Assembly (NCBI GenBank): GCA_913061465.1 | Contig: CAJXSU010000007.1 | Location: forward strand, 1-55,376 | Direction of reading: 5' to 3' | Length of the DNA: 55,376 nt | Source: an uncultured Flavobacterium sp. | GTDB lineage: Bacteria > Bacteroidota > Bacteroidia > Flavobacteriales > Flavobacteriaceae | In this document: piece after piece, positions 46,735-55,180 of the stretch | How the letters are laid out: every line of letters starts with the position of its first letter | Numbering within the stretch: position 1 is the stretch's first letter | Made by a program: the position numbers and the translations under genes | The notes under the pieces: generated by a model | Databases searched by the model: none | Seen by the model: the letters and a program-made list of their open reading frames with translations, nothing else | Told to the model about the DNA's origin: nothing

Positions 46735-47601
46735 ATGAAAAATATTAAATATTTAGCATTATTATTCTCCATCACACTTTTAGTTTCGTGTGGACAGGAT
46801 GATGTAGATAGTGTAACAAACCCGGGAACTTTGAATCCCACAAGTGAAATAAATCTTGGATTTACAGACGACAATGATGGTCAACTTGTATTAGAGAGTT
46901 CTGATACCAACGCAACTACGTTTACAATCAGTATAAGTACAAATCCACTACCTGTTGCTACAGAAATTACATTAGGAGCAAGTTCTTCAGATGGTACTAT
47001 AGACGGAACTAGTTTTCCAGAAACTGTAACAATACCTGCAGGAGAAACATCAGTTGATGTTGTTGTTAGTTTTTCTGATGACGGTGTTCCAGAGGGAACA
47101 GATGTAGAAACAGTAACTATTGAAATATTAGATGCTGATTTTGGAGGTAATTTTGATTATTACCTAACGCCAGGCGATATTAAAAGAACTGTAGATGTTA
47201 CTGACAGTTTACCTTTTTCTGTAGTTACGGAAGTAGGTCCTTTGAATATGGTTTTCGCTTGGGCTGGATTTAGTGATTTAGATGCTGGTTTATTTTCTGT
47301 TGCTACTCAAGGTTTCATTGATATAAGTCAAAATTTTGATCAGTCTCCTGAATTTTTAACGCTTCCGGCGGCAGCACCTGATGGGCAATACATTTTTGTA
47401 ATAGCACCATGGTCTGTAGCAAGTTCTGCAATTGATTGGTTGCTTGAGTTTGAAGTAGTATCTCATCCAGTAGAAACCAATTACCCTTTTTTCGGAACAT
47501 TAGAAAATGCAGCAGGATTTTATTCTGATTTTAGAAATACCATTGAGATCACAAAGTCTACAAATGGAACTGAAGTAACGTATACTATTATTCAATATTA
47601 A
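46735..47601 (+). CDS. Surface-type lipoprotein with Calx-beta-like and C-terminal domain
   Basis: This 288-residue protein has a lipobox at Cys19 (LLVSC) followed by Gly-Gln-Asp-Asp, like the flavobacterial surface-export signal. Residues 45-135 look like a Calx-beta fold (TFTISISTNPLP, TIPAGETSVDVVVSFSDDG). The C-terminal 110 residues contain a W/DLD motif (AWAGFSDLD), a DGQYIF motif and a TKSTNGTEVTYT motif, which recur in the next gene. It lies 18 nt after the TonB receptor gene, so the two are probably one operon. Function is unknown. Confidence 0.75.
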   Translation: MKNIKYLALLFSITLLVSCGQDDVDSVTNPGTLNPTSEINLGFTDDNDGQLVLESSDTNATTFTISISTNPLPVATEITLGASSSDGTIDGTSFPETVTIPAGETSVDVVVSFSDDGVPEGTDVETVTIEILDADFGGNFDYYLTPGDIKRTVDVTDSLPFSVVTEVGPLNMVFAWAGFSDLDAGLFSVATQGFIDISQNFDQSPEFLTLPAAAPDGQYIFVIAPWSVASSAIDWLLEFEVVSHPVETNYPFFGTLENAAGFYSDFRNTIEITKSTNGTEVTYTIIQY

Positions 47602-47612
47602 AACATACACAA

Positions 47613-48383
47613 ATGAAACATATATATAAATTAAGTATTGTATTATTAGCTGTTTTTACATTCGTAGGATGTAATGTAGATGATGATGATGCAGTATCGG
47701 TATTGCCAATGAAGGAGCTCTCGGCTTCATTAGCTCAGCAAGTAGACATCATTGGTGTTGAAGATGATGCTACAAGTTATGACTTAGTCATTAATTTTTC
47801 AGAAGATTTACCTAGTTATTCTTCAATAGAATACTCTTTAGATGGTGGTGCAACAACTATTTCATCTGCTAGTACCGGAGATAATACTCTTGTAATTTCA
47901 GTAGATTTTGAACCTGCTGATAATTTTCACGATATAATTCTTTCGAATTTTATTGTTGTGAATGCTGCTGCTAGAAACTTTACAACTAGCTTAATTGGAA
48001 ATACTTCTGTTAGGTTGATGAGACAAGGGTTTTTTAGTGCAAAAATGACATGGGAAGGTAATCAAGATTTAGATCTAGATCTAGATGCGATGACATCTTC
48101 TTGGGGTTGGGCTGGAAATACATTAGATTCTAGTGCAGGAATTACCAATGAAGAAAATGTTAGTGATATGTTAGCTGATGGAAATTATGCTTTATGGGTA
48201 TTCGAATGGCCTAATAATACTTTTTCTAATCCAGTAGATATAAATTTTGATATAGTAACAGCAGGAGGTAATTTTTCATTTACCATTAACGCTCAAGACT
48301 TTGGTTGGCAATTATGGCTTACTAAAAGTACCGATGGCGATGGAAATGTTTCTTACACATTCTATACTGAAGACCCTTCATAA
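47613..48383 (+). CDS. Surface-type lipoprotein with related C-terminal domain
   Basis: This 256-residue protein has a lipobox at Cys20 (FVGC) followed by Asn-Val and a run of acidic residues, consistent with surface display. Residues 45-125 are beta-rich. The C-terminal part contains TWEGNQDLDLDLD, DGNYALWVF and TKSTDGDGNVSYT, the same order of motifs as in the preceding lipoprotein. The W-x-G-x-x-DLD element resembles DUF2135-type domains. It is the last gene before a strong terminator. Confidence 0.72.
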   Translation: MKHIYKLSIVLLAVFTFVGCNVDDDDAVSVLPMKELSASLAQQVDIIGVEDDATSYDLVINFSEDLPSYSSIEYSLDGGATTISSASTGDNTLVISVDFEPADNFHDIILSNFIVVNAAARNFTTSLIGNTSVRLMRQGFFSAKMTWEGNQDLDLDLDAMTSSWGWAGNTLDSSAGITNEENVSDMLADGNYALWVFEWPNNTFSNPVDINFDIVTAGGNFSFTINAQDFGWQLWLTKSTDGDGNVSYTFYTEDPS

Positions 48384-48402
48384 AAAGTTTACAACTTTTA
48401 AT

Positions 48403-48435
48403 AAAAAAAAGAGACCTAATAGGTCTCTTTTTTTT
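48403..48435. terminator. Strong terminator of the TonB receptor operon
   Basis: A 15-bp perfect stem (GAGACCT core) with a 3-nt loop has A and T runs on both sides. It separates the lipoprotein genes from the aminotransferase gene that follows on the same strand. Confidence 0.92.
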
Positions 48436-48446
48436 ATTTTTCACCT

Positions 48447-49715
48447 ATGAGAATCAATAAAAATATTTCAGAATTAAAACCTTCTGCAACTCTTTTAATT
48501 AATGAAAAAGTAAAAGAGTTACGAAAAAAAGGTGAACAGGTTACTCATTTTGGTTTTGGGCAATCGCCTTTTCCTATTCACAATAGTATTGTCGAAGAAT
48601 TAAAAAACAATGCTAGCAATAATCATTATTTACCTGTAAATGGCTTAAGTAAATTAAGACATCAAGTATCAAATTTTCTATCAGAACATCAGGGAATTCA
48701 AAGAGCATCAGATTTAATTTTTATAGGCCCTGGAAGTAAGGAGCTATTGTACCAATCTGTTTTAATAGTTGAGGGTCATTTTATAATTCCAAAAGGAAGT
48801 TGGGTTAGTTATATCCCACAAATTAAATCTAAGGGAGGTACCTATAGTATTCTTGAAACTGCTTTAGAGGATAATTTTAAACTCACGTCAAATTGCTTAG
48901 AAGTGTATTTAAGTGAAAGCTCTCATAAAGAACATATACTTGTTTTAAACTCTCCAAATAATCCAACAGGAGCCATATATTCAGATGCAGAATATGAATC
49001 TCTGGCAGCAGTTTGTAGAAAGTATAAGGTAATCGTGTTTTCAGATGAAATCTATTCTCAAATAAATTTTTCAAATACGTATTCTCCTAGTATTTCAAAG
49101 TTTTATCCCGAAGGGACTCTTGTTTTTGGAGGGTTAAGTAAAGTGTTTTCTGCTGGTGGCTATCGTTTAGGGTTTATGTCATTACCAAAAGAACTTGATG
49201 ATCTTTCTGTTGTTTACTCTTCTTTGTTTAGTGAAACATTCAGCTGTGTGTCTTCCCCGGTTCAATTTGCAGCGCTTAAGGCTTATGAATATTCTAAAGA
49301 ACTACAACATTATGTTGCTACTTCTACTGCTATTTTAGATGGAATCTCATCTTATATTTATAATGAGTTGTCTAGATGTTCTATTCAATGTACAGTTCCT
49401 CAGGGATCATTCTATATGATGATTGGTTTTGAAAATTTCAAAATCCTTTTAAAGCTTCTTAAACTAGATACTAGTGCTAAACTGTCTCATCACTTATTGA
49501 ATAATTATGGTGTTGCATTATTGCCAGGCTCTGATTTCGGATTCAAACCTAATGAGCTATTCTTTAGAATGGCGTTTGTAGATTTTAATGGGGAAAAGGT
49601 TATGAAAGCTTTCGAAAAAGGTAAAGAGATAGACGAGTTATTTATCAAGGAAAACTGTATAAGTATCTATAAAGGGGTACAACAACTTATAAAATTCATT
49701 AAAGAAACTATTTAA
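48447..49715 (+). CDS. PLP-dependent class I/II aminotransferase
   Basis: This 422-residue fold-type I aminotransferase carries NSPNNPTGAIY near residue 172 and SDEIYSQI near 198. The PLP Schiff-base Lys lies in FGGLSKVFSAGGYRLGF near 231. The C-terminal Arg that binds the substrate carboxylate is probably in FFRMAFVDF. Closest overall to aspartate/aromatic-type aminotransferases, but the substrate cannot be read. The 40-residue C-terminal extension (KGKEIDELFIKE...) is a little longer than usual. It ends with a four-base stop overlap with the LpxH-like gene. Confidence 0.85.
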   Translation: MRINKNISELKPSATLLINEKVKELRKKGEQVTHFGFGQSPFPIHNSIVEELKNNASNNHYLPVNGLSKLRHQVSNFLSEHQGIQRASDLIFIGPGSKELLYQSVLIVEGHFIIPKGSWVSYIPQIKSKGGTYSILETALEDNFKLTSNCLEVYLSESSHKEHILVLNSPNNPTGAIYSDAEYESLAAVCRKYKVIVFSDEIYSQINFSNTYSPSISKFYPEGTLVFGGLSKVFSAGGYRLGFMSLPKELDDLSVVYSSLFSETFSCVSSPVQFAALKAYEYSKELQHYVATSTAILDGISSYIYNELSRCSIQCTVPQGSFYMMIGFENFKILLKLLKLDTSAKLSHHLLNNYGVALLPGSDFGFKPNELFFRMAFVDFNGEKVMKAFEKGKEIDELFIKENCISIYKGVQQLIKFIKETI

Positions 49716-50470
49716 AATTCTTTAAGTTTAAAGGTTTTCATAAACTCTCCATAAGTAAAGTACTGTATCCAATCTCCAAGATTAATATAGGAGCTAGAAC
49801 TGTTTAATTTAATTTCTAAAGGAAGGTGCCTATGACCAAAAATAAAAAAATCATAATGTTTTTCTAGTAGTTTTTTTCTGCAGTATAGTGCTAGCCATTC
49901 ATTTTCCTCTCCTAAAAAACTGGCGTCTTTGTCACCCGAAATTAATTTATTTTTAACAGAAAAATAGTGCCCTAGCCTTACTCCAATATCTGGATGAAGC
50001 CACCTAAATAACCATTTAAAAAACGGAAAGGTAAATACTTTCTTCATGCGTTTGTATCCGTGGTCTTCAGGACCTAATCCGTCTCCATGACCTATTAAAA
50101 AAAGCTTTTCATTAATTTCAAACTCTTGTGGCTCATGAAAAACCGGGATGTTTAATTCTTTTTGAAAGTAATCACGCATCCATAAATCATGATTTCCTAC
50201 AAAGAAGTAAATATCTATTCCAGCATCTCTAAGTTCTGCAAGTTTCCCTAAGACTCTAACAAAACCCTTAGGAACCACAGTTTTATATTCAAACCAAAAA
50301 TCAAATAAATCTCCCAATAAAAAGACAGCTCCTGCATCTTCTTTTATAGTATCCAGCCAGGCAACAAATTTTCTTTCTCTGGGAAGACTAGCCTCAGCTG
50401 TTGGGGCTCCTAGATGTTGGTCAGATGCGAAATATATTTTTTTATTAGCAGATGTAGTAATGGTAGTCAT
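49712..50470 (-). CDS. UDP-2,3-diacylglucosamine diphosphatase (LpxH-like metallophosphoesterase)
   Basis: This 252-residue calcineurin-like phosphoesterase shows all metal motifs: DQHLG (first), GDLFDFW, GNHDLW, GHGD and GHRH. LpxH splits UDP-2,3-diacylglucosamine in lipid A synthesis, and this family is the usual annotation in Flavobacteriia. The first motif is DQH, with a normal D and H. I use the ATG at 50470; the longer start at 50503 overlaps the upstream S41 protease gene. It sits last in a three-gene minus-strand operon. Confidence 0.85.
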   Translation of the reverse strand: MTTITTSANKKIYFASDQHLGAPTAEASLPRERKFVAWLDTIKEDAGAVFLLGDLFDFWFEYKTVVPKGFVRVLGKLAELRDAGIDIYFFVGNHDLWMRDYFQKELNIPVFHEPQEFEINEKLFLIGHGDGLGPEDHGYKRMKKVFTFPFFKWLFRWLHPDIGVRLGHYFSVKNKLISGDKDASFLGEENEWLALYCRKKLLEKHYDFFIFGHRHLPLEIKLNSSSSYINLGDWIQYFTYGEFMKTFKLKEF

Positions 50471-50486
50471 GAGGTGCAAAGTAACA

Positions 50487-52079
50487 CTATTCTTTTTTAG
50501 CATCCAATTCTAACACCTTTTGAAGCATAGCATCATCTTTTTGAATACTCCTGTAAAACCCTTCATCTCCAAAAATCTCTCTTGCAATTGTAGCTTTTAC
50601 ATAGGTTTTAATTTTTGCTTTTGTATTCGTTGAATATGAACTAATTTCATCAATTTTAGATGGCTTATAAGGAATTAACTCAAGATAAGATTCTAAAATT
50701 GAATTGTCTTTATCAAAATCAGCAAGAAACAGGTCTAGTGTCCAAAGTGTATTTAGGGCTTTTCTGTTTTTATCTACATAGTCAAAAGAAAAGTTAGTAA
50801 TACTGTTATATAAAAAGTTATTCAGATAACCAGTAGTATCTATACCTACAAAGATATCGGGTATAATTCCTCCACCTCCGTATACATATTTTCCTTTTGG
50901 AGTTTCATATCGAAGAGCATCATTAATTTGAATACTATCTCTATACAATAACTCTCCACTTAAAATTCTTTTTTGATAATCTCTACTATAATTTACATCT
51001 CCATTTCTCGTATATGGCTTTTGGATAGATCTTCCTGTTGGGGTATAGTATCTAGCAGTGGTTAATCGAACTGCAGAACCATCTCCTAATTCCATTTCTA
51101 CTTGAACTAATCCTTTCCCGAAGGAGCGTCTACCTATGATAGTTCCCTTATCATTGTCTTGTAAAGCTCCAGCAACAATTTCCGAGGCAGAAGCAGAGTT
51201 TTCATCTATTAAAACATAAAGTTTTCCTTTTTCAAAAGCACCACCTTTTGTTGCGAAATATTCTTCTATTTGTCCTTTATTATTTTTGGTAAATACAATA
51301 AGAGTATCGTCTTCTAAAAATTCATCAACAATATCATTAGCAATGTCTATAAAACCACCACCATTACCTCTTAAATCAAGAACTAAATCATTCATTCCTA
51401 GAGCAGTAAGCCTGGTTAGGGCAGATTTAAATTCTCGATAACTATTTCTTGCAAATCGATCTAATTTAATATAGCCAATATGATTGTTTATCATATAAGA
51501 GAGGTCTACACTTTTAATATTTACATCACCTCGTGTTACAAGAAGATTAAATAAAGAATCTGTAGTTTTCCTGTAGACCTTTAAATTTACATCTGTACCT
51601 GATGTCCCTTTCAGAAATCTTGGAATATCGTTTGCATTCAATTTTTTCCCAGATAAAGTATCCTTATCAGCTATAATTATTCTGTCACCAGCTTTAATTC
51701 CTGCTTTAATACTTGGCCCTCCTTTAATAGGTTCAACAACAGTTACAGAGTCATTAATAATTCTGAACTGTATTCCAATACCAACAAACTTTCCTTGCAT
51801 TCTCTCTTGAATATCCTGTAAGTTTTCTTTTGGAATATAAGCAGAGTGAGGATCAAGCTTACCCAACATATCTGATATGGCATCATCTAATAGGTTGGAG
51901 GTGTTTATGGTATCTACATAGTTTTGATCTATGTAATCCATCAGGCGCCTTATTTTTGCTTCATTTTTAGTGTTAGAATTCAAAGCAAACCCGTTGCTGT
52001 TTCCATTCATAAAGATTCCTATCAAGACACCAAAAACAGTTGCCAATGAGAGATAAATAGGGAAATTATTTTTGCTCAT
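50487..52079 (-). CDS. S41-family C-terminal processing peptidase
   Basis: This 530-residue periplasmic protease has an N-terminal membrane anchor (residues 7-25). A PDZ domain lies at about 85-165 (IKGGPSIKAGIKAGDRI), and the tail-specific protease domain at 190-370. The catalytic Ser is in ENSASASEIVAGAL near residue 290 and the Lys in RSFGKGLVQ near 315. Such proteases trim or degrade envelope proteins. The gene overlaps the upstream deaminase gene by 14 bases. Confidence 0.92.
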   Translation of the reverse strand: MSKNNFPIYLSLATVFGVLIGIFMNGNSNGFALNSNTKNEAKIRRLMDYIDQNYVDTINTSNLLDDAISDMLGKLDPHSAYIPKENLQDIQERMQGKFVGIGIQFRIINDSVTVVEPIKGGPSIKAGIKAGDRIIIADKDTLSGKKLNANDIPRFLKGTSGTDVNLKVYRKTTDSLFNLLVTRGDVNIKSVDLSYMINNHIGYIKLDRFARNSYREFKSALTRLTALGMNDLVLDLRGNGGGFIDIANDIVDEFLEDDTLIVFTKNNKGQIEEYFATKGGAFEKGKLYVLIDENSASASEIVAGALQDNDKGTIIGRRSFGKGLVQVEMELGDGSAVRLTTARYYTPTGRSIQKPYTRNGDVNYSRDYQKRILSGELLYRDSIQINDALRYETPKGKYVYGGGGIIPDIFVGIDTTGYLNNFLYNSITNFSFDYVDKNRKALNTLWTLDLFLADFDKDNSILESYLELIPYKPSKIDEISSYSTNTKAKIKTYVKATIAREIFGDEGFYRSIQKDDAMLQKVLELDAKKE

Positions 52080-52497
52080 CTACTGGTAAATATTGAGTTT
52101 CAACTCCTGCTTTTTCTAAAAATTTAATTCCAGAGGTATCTTTATATTCTTTAGAGTAAACAACACGAGTAATTCCTGCTTGGTGAATGAGTTTACTACA
52201 CTGCTGGCAAGGTGATAAAGTAATATATAAGGTTGCCCCAGCAGCAGATTGTGTCGAGGACGCTACTTTTAATATTGCATTGGCTTCTGCATGGAGAACC
52301 TCCCACTTAGTGACCCCACTTTCATCTTCACAACAATTGTCAAAACCCGAAGGAGTTCCATTAAAGCCATCTGAAATAATCATCCTGTCTTTTACAATCA
52401 GAGCTCCTACTTGCTTCCTTTTACAATGCGATAGTTTTGCCCATTCACGAGCCATTTTAAGGTAAGCAATATCGTATTTATGTTGTTTAGAATTCAT
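52066..52497 (-). CDS. dCMP deaminase/ComEB-type cytidine deaminase-family protein
   Basis: This 143-residue zinc deaminase has HAEANAIL near residue 70 (zinc His and catalytic Glu) and PCQQCSKLIHQAG near 97. The early part, CKRKQVGALIVKDRMIISDGFNGTPSG, is typical of dCMP deaminase. The enzyme would turn dCMP into dUMP for dTMP synthesis. It heads the deaminase-S41-LpxH operon. A TATTTTTA box lies five bases before the ATG. Confidence 0.9.
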   Translation of the reverse strand: MNSKQHKYDIAYLKMAREWAKLSHCKRKQVGALIVKDRMIISDGFNGTPSGFDNCCEDESGVTKWEVLHAEANAILKVASSTQSAAGATLYITLSPCQQCSKLIHQAGITRVVYSKEYKDTSGIKFLEKAGVETQYLPVDEQK

Positions 52498-52541
52498 TGG
52501 ATTAAAAATAGTGAGATTTAAAAAATGAGTACGTTAATTAT

Positions 52542-53123
52542 TTACCAAAATATTCTATTAATTACCATAGGGAAAGCAATTCCAATAACAATAGAGGAGC
52601 CAACTAATATCCAATCTCTTTTACTAACTCTAAAAATATTTTGTAGTAACATGCCAAGTATTAAAATACACAAAACAATTACTACTTGGGCAGCTTCAAT
52701 ACCAAAGGCAAACTCTATCAAAGGTAAAATTTTATCATCTTCTTTTCCAATTAGTAATCTAAAATAATTTGAAAATCCTAGACCATGAACCAATCCAAAA
52801 AATAATGCAAAGGAAAATATGATTTTTTCTTTTCCACCTGAGGGCCTAGAAGGTATTAGCATATTGTAAAATCCAGTAATACATATAGTTACGGGGATTA
52901 AAAACTCAACAATTTTAACAGGCACATGAACAATATCGTAAGTAGCTAGGGTTAATGACATAGTATGCCCAAGCGTAAAAAAAGTAATCAACCAAACCAC
53001 TTTTTTCCATTGATTAAAATTATAGATAATAGTTAACACAACAATAAATAAGACATGGTCATAGGCTAAAATGTCTAGCACATGATTTAGACCTAATTTA
53101 AAATACAATATGAAATCATCCAA
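52542..53123 (-). CDS. HupE/UreJ-family membrane protein
   Basis: This 193-residue protein has about six membrane helices and conserved His motifs: NHVLDILAYDHVLF near residue 14, FTLGHTMSL near 50 and FFGLVHGLGFSNYF near 110. It fits the HupE/UreJ-2 family, which in other bacteria is tied to nickel or metal transport; no hydrogenase or urease gene is present here. The start seems to be TTG at 53123, since no in-frame ATG exists nearby. A TATCTTTG box at 53143-53150 (minus strand) places the transcript start about 14 nt upstream. Confidence 0.82.
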   Translation of the reverse strand: MDDFILYFKLGLNHVLDILAYDHVLFIVVLTIIYNFNQWKKVVWLITFFTLGHTMSLTLATYDIVHVPVKIVEFLIPVTICITGFYNMLIPSRPSGGKEKIIFSFALFFGLVHGLGFSNYFRLLIGKEDDKILPLIEFAFGIEAAQVVIVLCILILGMLLQNIFRVSKRDWILVGSSIVIGIAFPMVINRIFW

Positions 53124-53285
53124 AATAAAAATTTTAAGTCTTCAAAGATATAAAACAGACTTCAAATAGTATTTTTTTAAAAAAACTAATTTTTTCTCTC
53201 AAATAGTTAAATTATGATTAAAACCTTCACCAAATTTGTATATTAGAAAACAAAAATAAATTAGCAAAACAAAAAATATAAAAAA

Positions 53286-53456
53286 ATGAAAAATTTTATT
53301 ACAAAGTGGTATCCTATTATTTTAGCATTTATTTGTCTATTGTATTCTGTAGGTTACGGGGTAATGGGAATGACAGAAGAGGCACAATACTCAGCACATT
53401 GGCCAGGAACAATATTATTATTTGCAATAGCAATTAGACAAAGAAGAACAACATGA
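53286..53456 (+). CDS. Small membrane protein (56 aa), unknown
   Basis: This 56-residue frame has one clear membrane helix (about residues 8-28), possibly a second near 44-52, and a basic C-terminal end (RQRRTT). Its stop overlaps the ATG of the next small frame as ATGA, which supports both being real. No family was recognised. It is downstream of HupE on the opposite strand. Confidence 0.6.
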   Translation: MKNFITKWYPIILAFICLLYSVGYGVMGMTEEAQYSAHWPGTILLFAIAIRQRRTT

Positions 53457-53584
53457 GCATAGGATTTTTCATAGTAGGCGCAATTATATTTGCAACATAT
53501 ATGGGACTAACCATATGGAATATCATTTATTCTTCCCGAAAACAAAAAGAAGAGAACTATCCTAATAAGAGTTCAAAAAAGTAA
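53453..53584 (+). CDS. Small membrane protein (43 aa), unknown
   Basis: This 43-residue frame has an N-terminal helix (residues 3-24: FFIVGAIIFATYMGLTIW) and a polar basic tail (RKQKEENYPNKSSKK). It is coupled to the 56-residue gene by a 4-nt ATGA overlap. Helix-plus-charged-tail proteins of this size often act as small subunits of membrane complexes; the partner is not visible. Confidence 0.55.
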   Translation: MSIGFFIVGAIIFATYMGLTIWNIIYSSRKQKEENYPNKSSKK

Positions 53585-53784
53585 AACTGAATTCTTACCT
53601 ATTTTATTTCAAAGTTGCTACTTGTTATTTATTGCATGAATAGCATAGGGTATGTTTGTGAATTTGATTAAAGAGAATTAATTATAAATAAATTTCTTAA
53701 CCTATGTAAAGTATATTTTATTAAATTTAGAACAATTTTGTATACCTCCTAGTTTTAATTTATATCACTCGATATTATAACCAT

Positions 53785-53940
53785 ATGAAAACTAGAAAAA
53801 ATAAAAAACACAACAAAAAATTAAAGTATTTAAAGTACTTGTCAGTTACCTCACTCGGTATTTTACTTTACATCATAATATTGTTTTTATTTTTCTACTT
53901 ACTTAATAATGTAACGGAATCATTTCAGACGGTTTTGTAA
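53785..53940 (+). CDS. Small membrane protein (51 aa), unknown
   Basis: This 51-residue frame starts with a strongly basic stretch (KTRKNKKHNKKLKYLKY) followed by a hydrophobic helix (residues 20-41). The pattern fits a small inner-membrane protein with the N-terminus inside. The copy-1 repeat at 53958-54020 lies just after its stop and may terminate it. No family was recognised; coding status is moderately supported. Confidence 0.45.
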   Translation: MKTRKNKKHNKKLKYLKYLSVTSLGILLYIIILFLFFYLLNNVTESFQTVL

Positions 53941-53957
53941 TCATTCTTAACGATATA

Positions 53958-54020
53958 AAAACCTCACAAAAATAAAAAAAGCAAGCTTTATGTTTTCGCC
54001 TGCTTTTTATTTATTCGTAC
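53958..54020. repeat. Direct repeat, copy 1 (tRNA-Leu terminator-like)
   Basis: This 63-bp segment repeats at 55242-55303 with two substitutions and one 1-nt indel. It contains the hairpin that, in the other copy, terminates tRNA-Leu. One base in the hairpin is changed (GCCTGC for GCTTGC), adding a mismatch. The two copies flank the 298-residue gene. Confidence 0.85.
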
Positions 54021-54151
54021 ACAACGTACTCCAATTATCGAACTGTTTCTTGAAAGATTTAAAAAAGTTGAGGGAGTTTAACAATAAGTATATAATCCCA
54101 AATTCGGTTTTTTAAATTATATTGTAGTTTTATTTATACAAAAATTAAACA

Positions 54152-55048
54152 ATGAATAATCTTGATAACAAAAAAAACGGAATAGCTTCAGGCCTAGGAT
54201 GTATTTTTAGCATTCTTATATTTATTTTAGCTGGAGTAGGAATTTTTGTAGCATCTAATTTTTTTAGAGATTCACCATTTATTTTTGCTTTTTCTGTAGG
54301 GTTAATTGTGTTTTTTTCACTTATTATAGTTGCTACTATATTAAAAAAAATGGCTCCCTCTGCAAAATCTGGAAGAATAGATAAAGCTGCAAAAAATTCA
54401 AAATCCGCAGACATTCCTGAAATTAAAATAACCCGTAAAACAAAATCTAGAACATCATCATATAATAAGCCAAAAAACCTAATAAAGCATAATGTCAAAT
54501 ACTATACTAAGGTAAATCTAAAGCAGATGACATTTTCTCAAGTCAAAAACATATATACTCAACTACAAGACGAGCTGCTTAATATTGATGATTCGCAACT
54601 GAAATATTCTCGTAATTATTTTAATGGTAAATTAGATACAGCAGGGCAAAAAAAAATGGATTTTACTTTAGAAATAGGTAAAATAACATTAATGATGAGC
54701 CAATTTGCATTAACTTTTATCAGTGAAAATCTAACAGATTCTTTTGAAACTAAAGTCAATGAAATTAAAGATTTAATTGATTTCAAAAATATAGAGCTTA
54801 AAAATAATGTTATTACAAAAGAAGAATTTAATAAATTCAAATCACAGATTAAAACGAAATATTATAAACCCCAAAATAATTCAATTGAAGAAGCTAAATA
54901 TCTATTAAAAATTGGTGTAATAACTGATAATGAGTTTAACGTGGTAAATGATATGCGACAAAGAGATTCTGACAAGCATAAAGATATGTACATAAATATA
55001 ATCTTATCTGCACAGTCATCACTAAAAAAAGCACTTAAGGAAATTTAG
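54152..55048 (+). CDS. Membrane protein with two SHOCT-like motifs, unknown
   Basis: This 298-residue protein begins with two membrane helices (about residues 10-31 and 42-63), then a basic linker and a mostly helical soluble part. Two SHOCT-like segments are present: ELKNNVITKEEFNKFKSQI near 219-237 and AKYLLKIGVITDNEF near 249-263. SHOCT motifs (short C-terminal helices with an ITxxEF core) occur in many membrane proteins and may mediate oligomerisation or binding. The gene lies inside the tRNA-Leu repeat pair and no mobility gene is near. Function is unknown. Confidence 0.7.
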   Translation: MNNLDNKKNGIASGLGCIFSILIFILAGVGIFVASNFFRDSPFIFAFSVGLIVFFSLIIVATILKKMAPSAKSGRIDKAAKNSKSADIPEIKITRKTKSRTSSYNKPKNLIKHNVKYYTKVNLKQMTFSQVKNIYTQLQDELLNIDDSQLKYSRNYFNGKLDTAGQKKMDFTLEIGKITLMMSQFALTFISENLTDSFETKVNEIKDLIDFKNIELKNNVITKEEFNKFKSQIKTKYYKPQNNSIEEAKYLLKIGVITDNEFNVVNDMRQRDSDKHKDMYINIILSAQSSLKKALKEI

Positions 55049-55142
55049 ACTCCACAAGGTTTCAATAAGCTACATAGCGTAGTTATTTAATTTAAATTAA
55101 AAAATAATAATAATTTGGCTTTAGCGGTTGAGTAAAAAAACA

Positions 55143-55176
55143 TATCCCCAAGAATAATAATTTATTCTTGGGGATA
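55143..55176 (-). terminator. Perfect 15-bp hairpin with T-run on the minus strand
   Basis: A 15-bp perfect stem with a 4-nt loop (TAAT) is followed on the minus strand by seven Ts (55134-55140). It lies just beyond the tRNA-like remnant at 55181-55195, as if it were that remnant's own terminator. Confidence 0.8.
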
Positions 55177-55180
55177 ATTT

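Noticed and set aside
54021-54060. Further degenerate tRNA-Leu copy after direct repeat copy 1
   Set aside because: Short blocks (TACTC, ATCGAAC, GAAAG) occur in the same order as in tRNA-Leu, but matches are too short and gapped to be convincing.
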